Shown here one piece after another: positions 15,805 to 23,236 of a DNA stretch of 32,413 bases (its first letter is position 1; each line of letters begins with the position of its first letter). A program made the translations under genes and the position numbers. The stretch is from Chloroflexota bacterium. Lineage in GTDB: Bacteria > Chloroflexota > Anaerolineae > Promineifilales > Promineifilaceae. The stretch covers positions 1 to 32,413 of the forward strand of contig JAAYYY010000496.1 in NCBI GenBank assembly GCA_012515125.1, given 5' to 3'. The notes under the pieces are model-generated. The model saw only the letters and a program-made list of their open reading frames with translations. It was not told where the DNA came from and made no database searches.

Positions 15805-16566
15805 ATGTTGAAATCTGCGCGCCACAGCCGAATTCGGCAGCTCGTTGAAGCCCAGGGGCAAGTCTCGGTCAGCGAGCTGAATCAACTGCTCGAGGTCAGC
15901 GACGCGACCATTCGCCGCGATCTGGAAGAGATGGCCCAGCGCGGTTGGGTCCGGCGCACCCATGGCGGCGCCGTCGCCGTCGAACGCGCCACCAAAGAGC
16001 CCCCTATCGTCCAGCGCGCCGCCGAACACCAGGACGAAAAACAGCGCATCGGCCGCGAGGCCGCCTCTTTGGTTACCCCCGGCGACACCATTTTCCTGGG
16101 CAGCGGCAGCACGGTACACGCCGTAGCCGAAAATCTGCACGACGTGCCCGACCTGACTGTCATTACGAATGCGCTGAACGTCGTCAACGAGCTTGCCGGA
16201 GACGACAATATCGAGCTGATCGTCATCGGCGGCATGTTTCGTAAGAGCGAAAAGTCGATGGTCAGCCACATTGCCGAACAGGCCATCCGCGAATTCCGCG
16301 CCGACCGCGTCTTCATGGGCATGCGCGGCATTGACCCTATCCATGGTTTCACCAATGACTATCTGCCGGAGGCCAGGACCGATCGCACCATCCTGAAGAT
16401 GGCCCCCCAGATCGTGATCGTCGCCGACCGCAGCAAGCTCGGGCTGGTCAGTACCGTCTATCTGGCGCCGGTGACGGCTGCCCACCTGCTAATCACCGAT
16501 ACAGGCGCCCCGCGAGCCATGGTAGAAGAGCTGGAATCGCTGGGTCTGGAAGTACGTCTCGTCTGA
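15805..16566 (+). CDS. DeoR/GlpR-family transcriptional regulator
   Basis: The 253-residue product has the DeoR winged helix-turn-helix at residues 5-57, including VSVSELNQLLEVSDATIRRD and the closing RTHGGAV. The C-terminal DeoRC domain binds a sugar phosphate, with FLGSGSTVHAVAENL (97-111), VIGGMFRK and ADRSK (207-211), whose Lys/Asp positions are usual for ligand contact. The start at 15805 gives the standard short N-terminus before the HTH; the ribosome site is weak (AAGAAAG), and an in-frame GTG at 15793 is an alternative. It is preceded by a clear promoter and followed 25 bases later by the amidohydrolase gene. It probably controls that gene, the SIS isomerase and the third importer in response to a phosphorylated sugar. 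Confidence 0.92.
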   Translation: MLKSARHSRIRQLVEAQGQVSVSELNQLLEVSDATIRRDLEEMAQRGWVRRTHGGAVAVERATKEPPIVQRAAEHQDEKQRIGREAASLVTPGDTIFLGSGSTVHAVAENLHDVPDLTVITNALNVVNELAGDDNIELIVIGGMFRKSEKSMVSHIAEQAIREFRADRVFMGMRGIDPIHGFTNDYLPEARTDRTILKMAPQIVIVADRSKLGLVSTVYLAPVTAAHLLITDTGAPRAMVEELESLGLEVRLV

Positions 16567-16591
16567 ACGAGCGCCACCCTAAGGAGCCTCG

Positions 16592-17680
16592 ATGTCTGAT
16601 CAGCCGGCTGCCGAACAACACCCTCTCCCTCTTCAAGCGTTCCGGCCGCGACCGCGCCTCTTTGTCAAAGAGACGATCGTCGAGCGCCCGCGCTTTCCGG
16701 TGATCGACGCACACAACCATCTGGGCGAGCTGTTTGGCGGCGGGTGGGAGCACCGGCCGCTGAGCGCGCTGCTGCCGCTGCTGGACGAGGCCAATGTGGT
16801 CGAATACGTGGACCTCGACGGCGGCTGGGGTGAAGCCATCCTCCAGCAGCACCTCGACCACTTCAAGAACGGCGCGCCAGAGCGCTTTCGCATCTTCGGC
16901 GGCGTCAACTGGGATGCCTGGGCCGAGCAGGGCGATGCCTTTCCTGAGTGGGCAGCCGGACGGCTGCGCGTGCAGGCCGGCTGGGGCGCGCAGGGGCTGA
17001 AAATCTGGAAGCCCTTTGGCCTCTCCGTCCGCGACCACCACGGCACGCTCGTGGCCATAGACGACGCTCGCCTGGATCCCATCTGGCAGACGGCCGGGGA
17101 ATTGGGCTGGCCTGTACTCATTCACATCGCCGATCCGGTGGCCTTTTTTGATCCCCTGGACGAGACGAATGAGCGCTGGGAAGAGCTGCATGCCCATCCC
17201 GACTGGCAGTTTCCCAGCCCGCCCTACCCCTCCTTCGACAGCCTGGTCAACGCTCTGGCACGGCTCGTCGAGCGCCATCCGCAGACCACCTTCATCGGTG
17301 CCCACGTCGGCTGTTATTCAGAGAACCTGGCCTGGGTCAGTGCTGTGCTCAACCGCTGCTCCAACTTCTACGTGGACATCAGCGCCCGCATTAGCGAGCT
17401 GGGCCGGCAGCCCTACACCGCGCGGCGCTTCTTCCTGGAGCACGCCGATCGCATCCTGTTTGGCACCGACATGGGCCCGGACCCTGCCTGGTACCGGCGC
17501 TACTATCGCTTCCTGGAATCCGACGACGAGTACTTTCCCTATGGCCTGGGCGACGTACCGGGCCAGGGGCGCTGGAACATCTACGGCCTGTTCCTGCCGC
17601 CAGACGTGCTCGAAAAGGTCTACTTCCGCAACGCGCAGAACGCCCTGAACCCAGGGCAGCAGCCACCAGTCCGGCCGTAG
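16592..17680 (+). CDS. Metal-dependent amidohydrolase family protein (Amidohydro_2-like)
   Basis: The 362-residue protein shows the amidohydrolase TIM-barrel motifs in order: IDAHNHLG (H41, H43), GLKIWKPFG (K138), VLIHIADP (H178), FIGAHVG (H238) and RILFGTDMG (D293). Together these suggest an active metal site. Members hydrolyse or decarboxylate lactones, amides and aromatic acids. AAGGAG upstream supports the start. It lies between the DeoR regulator and the SIS isomerase, where N-acetylhexosamine clusters often carry a deacetylase, but its motif set resembles the Amidohydro_2/lactonase group rather than NagA, so lactone or amide hydrolysis remains open. Confidence 0.86.
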   Translation: MSDQPAAEQHPLPLQAFRPRPRLFVKETIVERPRFPVIDAHNHLGELFGGGWEHRPLSALLPLLDEANVVEYVDLDGGWGEAILQQHLDHFKNGAPERFRIFGGVNWDAWAEQGDAFPEWAAGRLRVQAGWGAQGLKIWKPFGLSVRDHHGTLVAIDDARLDPIWQTAGELGWPVLIHIADPVAFFDPLDETNERWEELHAHPDWQFPSPPYPSFDSLVNALARLVERHPQTTFIGAHVGCYSENLAWVSAVLNRCSNFYVDISARISELGRQPYTARRFFLEHADRILFGTDMGPDPAWYRRYYRFLESDDEYFPYGLGDVPGQGRWNIYGLFLPPDVLEKVYFRNAQNALNPGQQPPVRP

Positions 17681-17702
17681 GCAAGAGGCATCGAAAAAAG
17701 AA

Positions 17703-18770
17703 ATGTCCCATACATACAACGAGATCATCAGCCAGCCCGCCGGTTGGGCAGAAACGGCCGCCGCCATCGTCGCGCAAACAGCTGCCGTGCGCCAGGCCTG
17801 GGACACGCTGAGGCCCACCAACATACTCTGCGCTGGCTGCGGCTCTACCTACTACCTGTCCGCTGTGGCCGCGGCCCTGCTGCAAAGTGAAACGGGCATT
17901 CCGGCGCGGGGCATTCCGGCTTCGGAGCTGCTCCTTTTCCCGGAGCTGTCCCTGGCCGACCCGGCCGGAACCCTGCTCGTGGCCATCTCGCGCTCGGGCA
18001 CAACGACCGAGACATTGCTGGCTGTAGAGCGATTTCGCCGGGCTGGCGGCCGGGCCGTCTGGGCCATCACCTGTTATCCAGAGAGCGCTCTGGCAGCCGT
18101 AGCCGATAGAGTGTTCGTTGCCGCGGCGGCGCAGGAGACCAGCGTCGTGCAGACCCGCTCCTTCTCGAACATGCTGCTACTGGCGCAGGGTATCGCCGCG
18201 GCGATTGGTGATGAGGATGTGCGCCTTCTGCAGCGGCTGCCGGAAATGGGCCAGGCCTTACTAGACCGGGTCACAGAGCCGATGGAAGCCCTGGGGCGCC
18301 GGACCGATCTGGACAGATTCTTCTTCCTGGGCTCGGGCCTGCAGTATGGGATCGCCAACGAGGGCATGTTGAAGATCAAGGAAATGTCCCTCAGCCACAG
18401 CGAAACGTATCATTTCCTCGAGTTTCGCCACGGGCCGAAATCCCTCGTGGGCAAAGAAAGCCTGGTCGCCGGGCTGCTCTCCCAGGAGGCTTATGCCAGC
18501 GAGCGGCAGGTGCTGGAAGAGATGGCCCAGCTTGGCGCGACCATTCTGGCGATAACACCCGGAGAATCGCTGGACGGGGCCGCCTATTCGGTGTCGCTGC
18601 CGGACATACTCCCGGCCTGGGCCCGCCTGCCCCTTTACCTGATCCCCCTGCAGCTTCTGGCCTACTACCGTACCGTTTCCCGGAACCTGGACCCTGACAA
18701 CCCCCGCAACCTGGGCGCGGTTGTCTTTCTCGATCCGGCCGGATTCAGACAGCATGATACGGCTCGTTAG
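17703..18770 (+). CDS. SIS-domain sugar isomerase/deaminase (GlmS C-terminal/AgaS-like)
   Basis: The 355-residue protein contains two SIS domains. The first has ILCAGCGSTYYLS (41-53) and ISRSGTTTET (95-104); the second has FFFLGSGLQYGIANEGMLK with HSETYHFLEFRHGPKSLV. This layout matches the isomerase half of glucosamine-6-phosphate synthase and the AgaS/FrlB-type deaminases or deglycases, without the glutaminase half. Likely substrates are phosphorylated amino sugars or glycated amines, converted to a ketose phosphate with release of amine. It follows the amidohydrolase and precedes a sugar importer under a DeoR regulator, consistent with amino-sugar or fructosamine-like catabolism. The ribosome site is weak and purine-rich. 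Confidence 0.88.
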   Translation: MSHTYNEIISQPAGWAETAAAIVAQTAAVRQAWDTLRPTNILCAGCGSTYYLSAVAAALLQSETGIPARGIPASELLLFPELSLADPAGTLLVAISRSGTTTETLLAVERFRRAGGRAVWAITCYPESALAAVADRVFVAAAAQETSVVQTRSFSNMLLLAQGIAAAIGDEDVRLLQRLPEMGQALLDRVTEPMEALGRRTDLDRFFFLGSGLQYGIANEGMLKIKEMSLSHSETYHFLEFRHGPKSLVGKESLVAGLLSQEAYASERQVLEEMAQLGATILAITPGESLDGAAYSVSLPDILPAWARLPLYLIPLQLLAYYRTVSRNLDPDNPRNLGAVVFLDPAGFRQHDTAR

Positions 18771-18789
18771 TTCACCCGGTCGATAGTGG

Positions 18790-18798
18790 AAAGGAGGT
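18790..18798 (+). promoter_or_regulatory. Orphan Shine-Dalgarno box in the leader of binding-protein gene 3
   Basis: AAAGGAGGT lies 19 bases after the SIS-gene stop and 99 bases before the binding-protein ATG, which has its own GAGGAAGAG. A TTG six bases beyond the GGAGG core opens only a nine-codon frame (18804-18833). It is the third copy of the pattern at 2471 and 10027. A weak AGCCC/GGGCT hairpin lies between box and gene. Confidence 0.45.
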
Positions 18799-18897
18799 TC
18801 TTATTGCCACTTACCAGTCGCAGTGGTCCGTGAAAAAAGGTGGATGAAAGTTAGGCACAAGCCCAAGAGCGGGCTCTAAGCGAGGAAGAGATACCCG

Positions 18898-20244
18898 ATG
18901 AACAAACGACTCCTGATCCTGTTTACCCTGTTGCTTATTTTTGCCCTGGCAGCTGTGGCCTGTGGCGCCACCCCGGAAGTTGAAGAGACAGAAAACACAC
19001 CGTCAGAAGAAACGGGTGATACCGGGGAAGAGCCTGCTGGGGAAACGAGCGGCGAGGCAGTCGAGCTTACCTTCAGCGTCTGGGGAGACCCGGAGGAGCT
19101 GAGGATTTTGCAGGAGATTGCCGACGCTTTCCACGAGGAGAATCCGAATATCAGCGTGACGGTAACGGTGTCGGACTGGGATACCTATTGGGACAAGCTG
19201 CAGACGCAGCTGGCCGGCGGCACCCCGCCCGACGTCTTTGCCATGGACGCGCCGCTGTATTCTGATTACCAGAGCCGCGGCGTGCTGATGAACCTCCAGC
19301 CCATGATTGAGCGGGATGGCTTCGATCTCGGCGGTTACTACGAGCAGTCGCTCGTCTGCTACCAGACGGACGAGGGCTACTTCGGGCTGCCGCGCGACAT
19401 CCAGCCCAGTGTGATGTACTACAACAAGGACATGTTTGACGCGGCCGGTGTGCCCTACCCGGACGAGACGTGGACGTGGGATGACCTGATCACCTACGGG
19501 CAGCAGCTGACGCTGGACACCGACGGGGACGGCACGACCGACCAGTACGCGCTGTGGGCCGACCTGTGGGATATGGAGCTGCTGTGGGGCTCGATGATCT
19601 GGCAGTTCGGCGGCGAGATCCTCAACGAGGATTACACGCAGACCCTTCTCGGGGAAGAAAACGCCATGGAAGCGTGGCGGCTTATCGAGCAGATGGTCTT
19701 CGAATACGGGATTATGCCCACGCCGAGCGTGGCCGAGCAGTTCGGCGACCCGTTTGAGTCGGGCAACGCGGCGATGACGCCGGCCGGCCACTGGGTAGTT
19801 CCCCTGTACAGCAATGTCGACTTCAACTGGGACGTGGCCCCGCTGCCACAGGGTGACGAGCGCGTGTCGATGGTCAACAGCGTAGGCTTTGTCGTCGCCA
19901 GGGACACGAAGCATCCGGAAGAAGCCTGGTCATTCCTCAAGTTCCTCGTAGGCGAGCCGGGCCAGAGCCGGGTCACCTCGTTGGGGCTGGGCGTGCCTAC
20001 GCTAAAGGACATCGCCAACAGCGACGCCTACCTGCAGCAGGACACAGCGCCCATCAACCACGCCCTGTTCATCGAAGCGATAGATTATGCGCGGGTGAAG
20101 CCCTGCTTCCGCGGCTACGACGAGTGGGCAACCCTGTTCGGCGACGGCATGTACTCTGTCTGGCTCGGCGAAGCGGAGCTGGAAGAGACAATGAGCCAGC
20201 TAATCCCGCAGGCCGATCAGATTCTGCAGGATGCCCAGCAGTAA
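18898..20244 (+). CDS. Carbohydrate ABC transporter substrate-binding lipoprotein, SBP_bac_1/UgpB type
   Basis: The 448-residue product has a signal peptide ending LAAVAC, with C22 as the likely lipidated cysteine, then an acidic Glu/Thr/Gly linker to about residue 55. The mature domain follows family-1 carbohydrate-binding proteins: LTFSVWGDPEELRILQEIAD, FHEENPNISVTV, LAGGTPPDVFAMDAP, YFGLPRDIQPSVMYYNKDMF with DAAGVPYPDETWTWDDL, and GHWVVPLYSN. Such proteins bind oligosaccharides, glycerol phosphates or glycosides. GAGGAAGAG supports the start. Two matching permeases follow after a strong hairpin. No MsmX/UgpC ATPase is present, as is common where one shared ATPase serves several importers. 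Confidence 0.94.
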   Translation: MNKRLLILFTLLLIFALAAVACGATPEVEETENTPSEETGDTGEEPAGETSGEAVELTFSVWGDPEELRILQEIADAFHEENPNISVTVTVSDWDTYWDKLQTQLAGGTPPDVFAMDAPLYSDYQSRGVLMNLQPMIERDGFDLGGYYEQSLVCYQTDEGYFGLPRDIQPSVMYYNKDMFDAAGVPYPDETWTWDDLITYGQQLTLDTDGDGTTDQYALWADLWDMELLWGSMIWQFGGEILNEDYTQTLLGEENAMEAWRLIEQMVFEYGIMPTPSVAEQFGDPFESGNAAMTPAGHWVVPLYSNVDFNWDVAPLPQGDERVSMVNSVGFVVARDTKHPEEAWSFLKFLVGEPGQSRVTSLGLGVPTLKDIANSDAYLQQDTAPINHALFIEAIDYARVKPCFRGYDEWATLFGDGMYSVWLGEAELEETMSQLIPQADQILQDAQQ

Positions 20245-20272
20245 GCTGTTGCAGCGCGCGATGAGCTAACAA

Positions 20273-20321
20273 GCCGGTGGCCCCACCTGCTCTCTCCTGC
20301 CCGAGCAGGTGGGGCTCCGGC
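20273..20321 (+). promoter_or_regulatory. Intercistronic hairpin between binding protein 3 and its permeases
   Basis: GCCCCACCTGCTC (20280-20292) pairs perfectly with GAGCAGGTGGGGC (20303-20315), giving 13 bp with a 10-base loop. An outer GCCGG/CCGGC stem (20273-20277, 20317-20321) extends it. No T-run follows. It is in the same place relative to its binding-protein gene as the hairpins at 4301 and 11224, and has the longest total stem. Confidence 0.75.
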
Positions 20322-20398
20322 CTACGAAAGAAACCGCTTGATAGACTGTAAGCCGGGGGTGGTCGCGTTTCCGGCTTCACAGGACCGCGAGAGACGAG

Positions 20399-21292
20399 AT
20401 GACCGGAAGTGGAATCCGACTGAAAAGTGGCGAGTTCCTGTGGTTGTGGATCTTCTTACTGCCGACGCTCGTCGGGCTCCTGCTTGGCACCCTCGGCCCG
20501 GTGCTCGCCGCCTTTGGCATCAGCTTTACGGATTGGGACGTTCTGACTTCGCCCCGGTTCATCGAGCTGGAGAATTACAAGCGATTGATCGCCGACCCAA
20601 CGTTCAGCCAGGCGTTGAAGAACACGCTCTATTACGTGGGCGGCATGGTGCCGATCTCCACCATCCTCTCCCTGTTCTTTGCCCTGATGATGAACCAGAA
20701 GCTGCGCGGGATTACCCTGTACCGGACCGCCTACTTCATGCCTGTGGTTTCTTCGACCGTGGCGGTAGCGCTAGTCTGGTCGTGGATCTACTCCGTGGAC
20801 TTCGGCCTGCTGAACTACCTGCTGCGCCAGGTCGGCATCTCGCCCGTGGGCTGGCTCAGCAGCACGACATGGGCGATGCCCGCGGTGATCATCATGAGCA
20901 TCTGGGGCAACCTGGGCGTCGGCATCGTCATCTTCCTCGCCGGGCTCCAGTCAATCTCCGCCAGCTACTACGAGGCGGCGGAGGTAGACGGGGCCAACCG
21001 CTGGCAGCAGTTTAGGAACATCACCCTGCCGCTGATCACGCCCAGCCTCTTCTTCTACTTCATCATCACGATGATCGACGCCTTCCAGGCCTTTGAATCG
21101 ATCTACATCATGACGCGCGGCGGGCCGGTCAATTCGACGACGACGATGGTCTATTACATCTACCGCAACGCATTCCGCAACTTCAAGATGGGCTACGCCA
21201 GCGCCCAGGCAATCGTGCTTTTCCTGGTGATTATGGCGCTGACGCTGATCTACTGGAAGCTGCAGGAAAGGTGGGTGACGTACGATGTCTAG
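20399..21292 (+). CDS. Carbohydrate ABC transporter permease, MalF/UgpA type
   Basis: The 297-residue membrane protein begins with a short cytoplasmic tail and a first helix at about residues 12-42, then ITDW-like text (ISFTDWDVLTSPRFIELENY) typical of the UgpA subgroup. The EAA loop reads YYEAAEVDGANRWQQFRNIT, followed by LPLITPSLFF. Later, IMTRGGPVNSTTTMVYYIYR matches the conserved family segment after the loop. It forms a heterodimer with the next permease, whose start overlaps its end by eight bases. The ribosome site is modest (GAGACGAG). Confidence 0.94.
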   Translation: MTGSGIRLKSGEFLWLWIFLLPTLVGLLLGTLGPVLAAFGISFTDWDVLTSPRFIELENYKRLIADPTFSQALKNTLYYVGGMVPISTILSLFFALMMNQKLRGITLYRTAYFMPVVSSTVAVALVWSWIYSVDFGLLNYLLRQVGISPVGWLSSTTWAMPAVIIMSIWGNLGVGIVIFLAGLQSISASYYEAAEVDGANRWQQFRNITLPLITPSLFFYFIITMIDAFQAFESIYIMTRGGPVNSTTTMVYYIYRNAFRNFKMGYASAQAIVLFLVIMALTLIYWKLQERWVTYDV

Positions 21293-22187
21293 AGCCGAGC
21301 TGTCCGTTTCTCCGCCGGGGGAAAAGATCCCCTGGCATCTGAACGTCTGGCAGAGCCGGAAGCTGCAGGCCCGCCTGAGCGCCGTCGTGGGCCACATCAT
21401 CCTGCTGTCTGGCGCGCTCACGATGATCATCCCGTTCATCTGGATGCTGTCCACGTCGTTCAAGGCGCCGGGCGACACATTCGTCTACCCGCCGAAGTGG
21501 ATTCCTGACCCGCTCGTCTGGGAAAACTACCCGAATATGTGGGAGGCGTTGCCGTTCAGCCGCTTTTTCCTCAACAGCATGAAGATCGCCTCCTTGTCCA
21601 CGATCGGGCAGCTGATCAGCTGCTCGCTGGGCGCCTTTGCCTTCAGCGTGCTCAACTTTCGCGGGCGGAACGTGCTCTTCCTGGCGCTGCTGGCCACGCT
21701 AATGGTGCCCTACCAGGTGACGCTGATCCCAACGTTTATCCTCTTCTCCAAGCTGGGCTGGGTAGGCACGCACTTGCCGCTGTGGGTGCCGGCGTTCTGG
21801 GGCGGCGCCTTCGGTACGTTCCTGCTGCGCCAGTTCTACCTGACGATTCCCTTGGACCTGGCGGAGTCGGCGCGCATCGACGGCGCGAATATCTTCCAGA
21901 TATTCCGGCACATCTACCTGCCGCTGTCCAAGCCGGCGATGGCCACGCTGGCAATCTTTACCTTCATGTGGTCGTGGAATGACCTGCTTAACCCGCTGAT
22001 CTACGTCAGCGAGCTGGACCAACTGACGCTGACGGTGGGCATGAGCCTGTTCCAGAACCAGTATGGCGGCAAGTGGACGTTGATGATGGCGGCGGCGGTG
22101 GTCAGTATCCTGCCCATCCTGCTCGTCTTCTTCCTGGCCCAGAAATATTTCATCCAGGGGATTGCCCTGACCGGGGTTAAACGCTAA
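21285..22187 (+). CDS. Carbohydrate ABC transporter permease, MalG/UgpE type
   Basis: The 300-residue protein has a first helix at about residues 35-55 (LLSGALTMIIPFIWMLSTSF) followed by KAPGDTFVYPPKWIPDP, the standard MalG-type periplasmic entry. The EAA loop reads LAESARIDGANIFQIFRHIY followed by LPLSKPAMATLAIF. The C-terminus AQKYFIQGIALTGVKR is diagnostic for the MalG/UgpE group. It overlaps the previous permease gene by eight bases, implying coupled translation. The importer has no ATPase gene in the window. Confidence 0.95.
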   Translation: MSRAELSVSPPGEKIPWHLNVWQSRKLQARLSAVVGHIILLSGALTMIIPFIWMLSTSFKAPGDTFVYPPKWIPDPLVWENYPNMWEALPFSRFFLNSMKIASLSTIGQLISCSLGAFAFSVLNFRGRNVLFLALLATLMVPYQVTLIPTFILFSKLGWVGTHLPLWVPAFWGGAFGTFLLRQFYLTIPLDLAESARIDGANIFQIFRHIYLPLSKPAMATLAIFTFMWSWNDLLNPLIYVSELDQLTLTVGMSLFQNQYGGKWTLMMAAAVVSILPILLVFFLAQKYFIQGIALTGVKR

Positions 22188-22216
22188 GAGTCTCGCCTTC
22201 CTCGCCGGAACGACGG

Positions 22217-23236
22217 ATGGAAGCCGGGTCAGAGAGTGCCGCGATGCCCACAGAACCAGTACGCCTCGCCCTGTTTGGTCCCGGCGGCTTCGGCCGGGAG
22301 CGGGCCAGAGCGATTCACAGCAGTCCTTTAACCGAGCTGGTAGCCTGCTACTCGCCCATTGCGGCGGAGGCCGAGGCCTGCCGGCGTGATTTTGGCGGCC
22401 GGATCGCAGCGAACCCGGGGGAAATCTGGGACGACCCGGAGATTGAAGCCGTCGTGCTGTCCACCCCTAACCAGATTCACCTGGCGCAGGTCCGCGAGGC
22501 GGCGGCGAGCGGCAAACACATCTTCGTGGAGAAGCCGTTGGCGACAACGGTGGCCGATGGGCAGGCGATTGTGGCGGCCTGCGAGGCGGCGGGCCTGCTG
22601 CTGATGGTCGGGCATAACAGCCGGCGCCGGGAGCGCATCCGCAAGATGAAGGCGCTGCTGGAAGACGGCACGCTGGGCCAGGTGGTAGCGGCGGAAGCGA
22701 ACAACTCGCACGCCGGGGGCCTCAGCATCCAGCCAGCCGACTGGCGCTGGGAGCGGGCTAACTGCCCCGGCGGGCCGCTGAGCCAGCTTGGCGTGCATCA
22801 CGCCGACTCGCTGCAGTACCTGTTAGGACCGGTAGCGCGCGTCTTGGCCTGGCAGCGGCGGCTGGCGGTGCGCGCGGCCATCGACGACGTGACCGTGGCG
22901 CTGCTGGAATTTGAGAGCGGCGCGCTTGGCTACCTGGGGGCGCACTACGCCGTGCCAGACCTGCGCTTCGTGCACCTGCTGGGCACCCAGGCCAACGTGC
23001 GCTGGGACCGGGCGACAGGGCTGTTGCTGGAGACCGAGGAAGGCCGCACGCAGATCCCTGTGGCCGAGAACGACACGGTGCTGGAAGAAATCGAGGAATT
23101 TGCGCGCTGCATTCGCGCGGGCACAGCGCCCGAGGTGGGCGGCGACGAAGCGCTGCGAGCGCTGGCCGTCATCGAGGCGGCGGTGCTGTCCAACGAACGC
23201 GGCCGACCAGTGGAGATCGCGGAGTTGCTGGGATGA
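22217..23236 (+). CDS. Gfo/Idh/MocA-family NAD(P)-dependent oxidoreductase (first of two)
   Basis: The 339-residue protein has an N-terminal Rossmann fold with GPGGFGRERA (21-30) and the family EKPLATT motif (105-111), followed by the C-terminal alpha/beta domain with GGPLSQLGVHHADSLQYLLG, which holds the likely catalytic His. Members oxidise or reduce sugars, inositols or glycosides at a ring carbon. Two starts are possible, ATG at 22217 or 22244; the second removes nine non-conserved residues, and neither has a strong ribosome site. The end overlaps the next dehydrogenase as ATGA. The pair may act in sequence, for example in oxidation at C3 and re-reduction of a sugar, but this is inference. 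Confidence 0.9.
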   Translation: MEAGSESAAMPTEPVRLALFGPGGFGRERARAIHSSPLTELVACYSPIAAEAEACRRDFGGRIAANPGEIWDDPEIEAVVLSTPNQIHLAQVREAAASGKHIFVEKPLATTVADGQAIVAACEAAGLLLMVGHNSRRRERIRKMKALLEDGTLGQVVAAEANNSHAGGLSIQPADWRWERANCPGGPLSQLGVHHADSLQYLLGPVARVLAWQRRLAVRAAIDDVTVALLEFESGALGYLGAHYAVPDLRFVHLLGTQANVRWDRATGLLLETEEGRTQIPVAENDTVLEEIEEFARCIRAGTAPEVGGDEALRALAVIEAAVLSNERGRPVEIAELLG

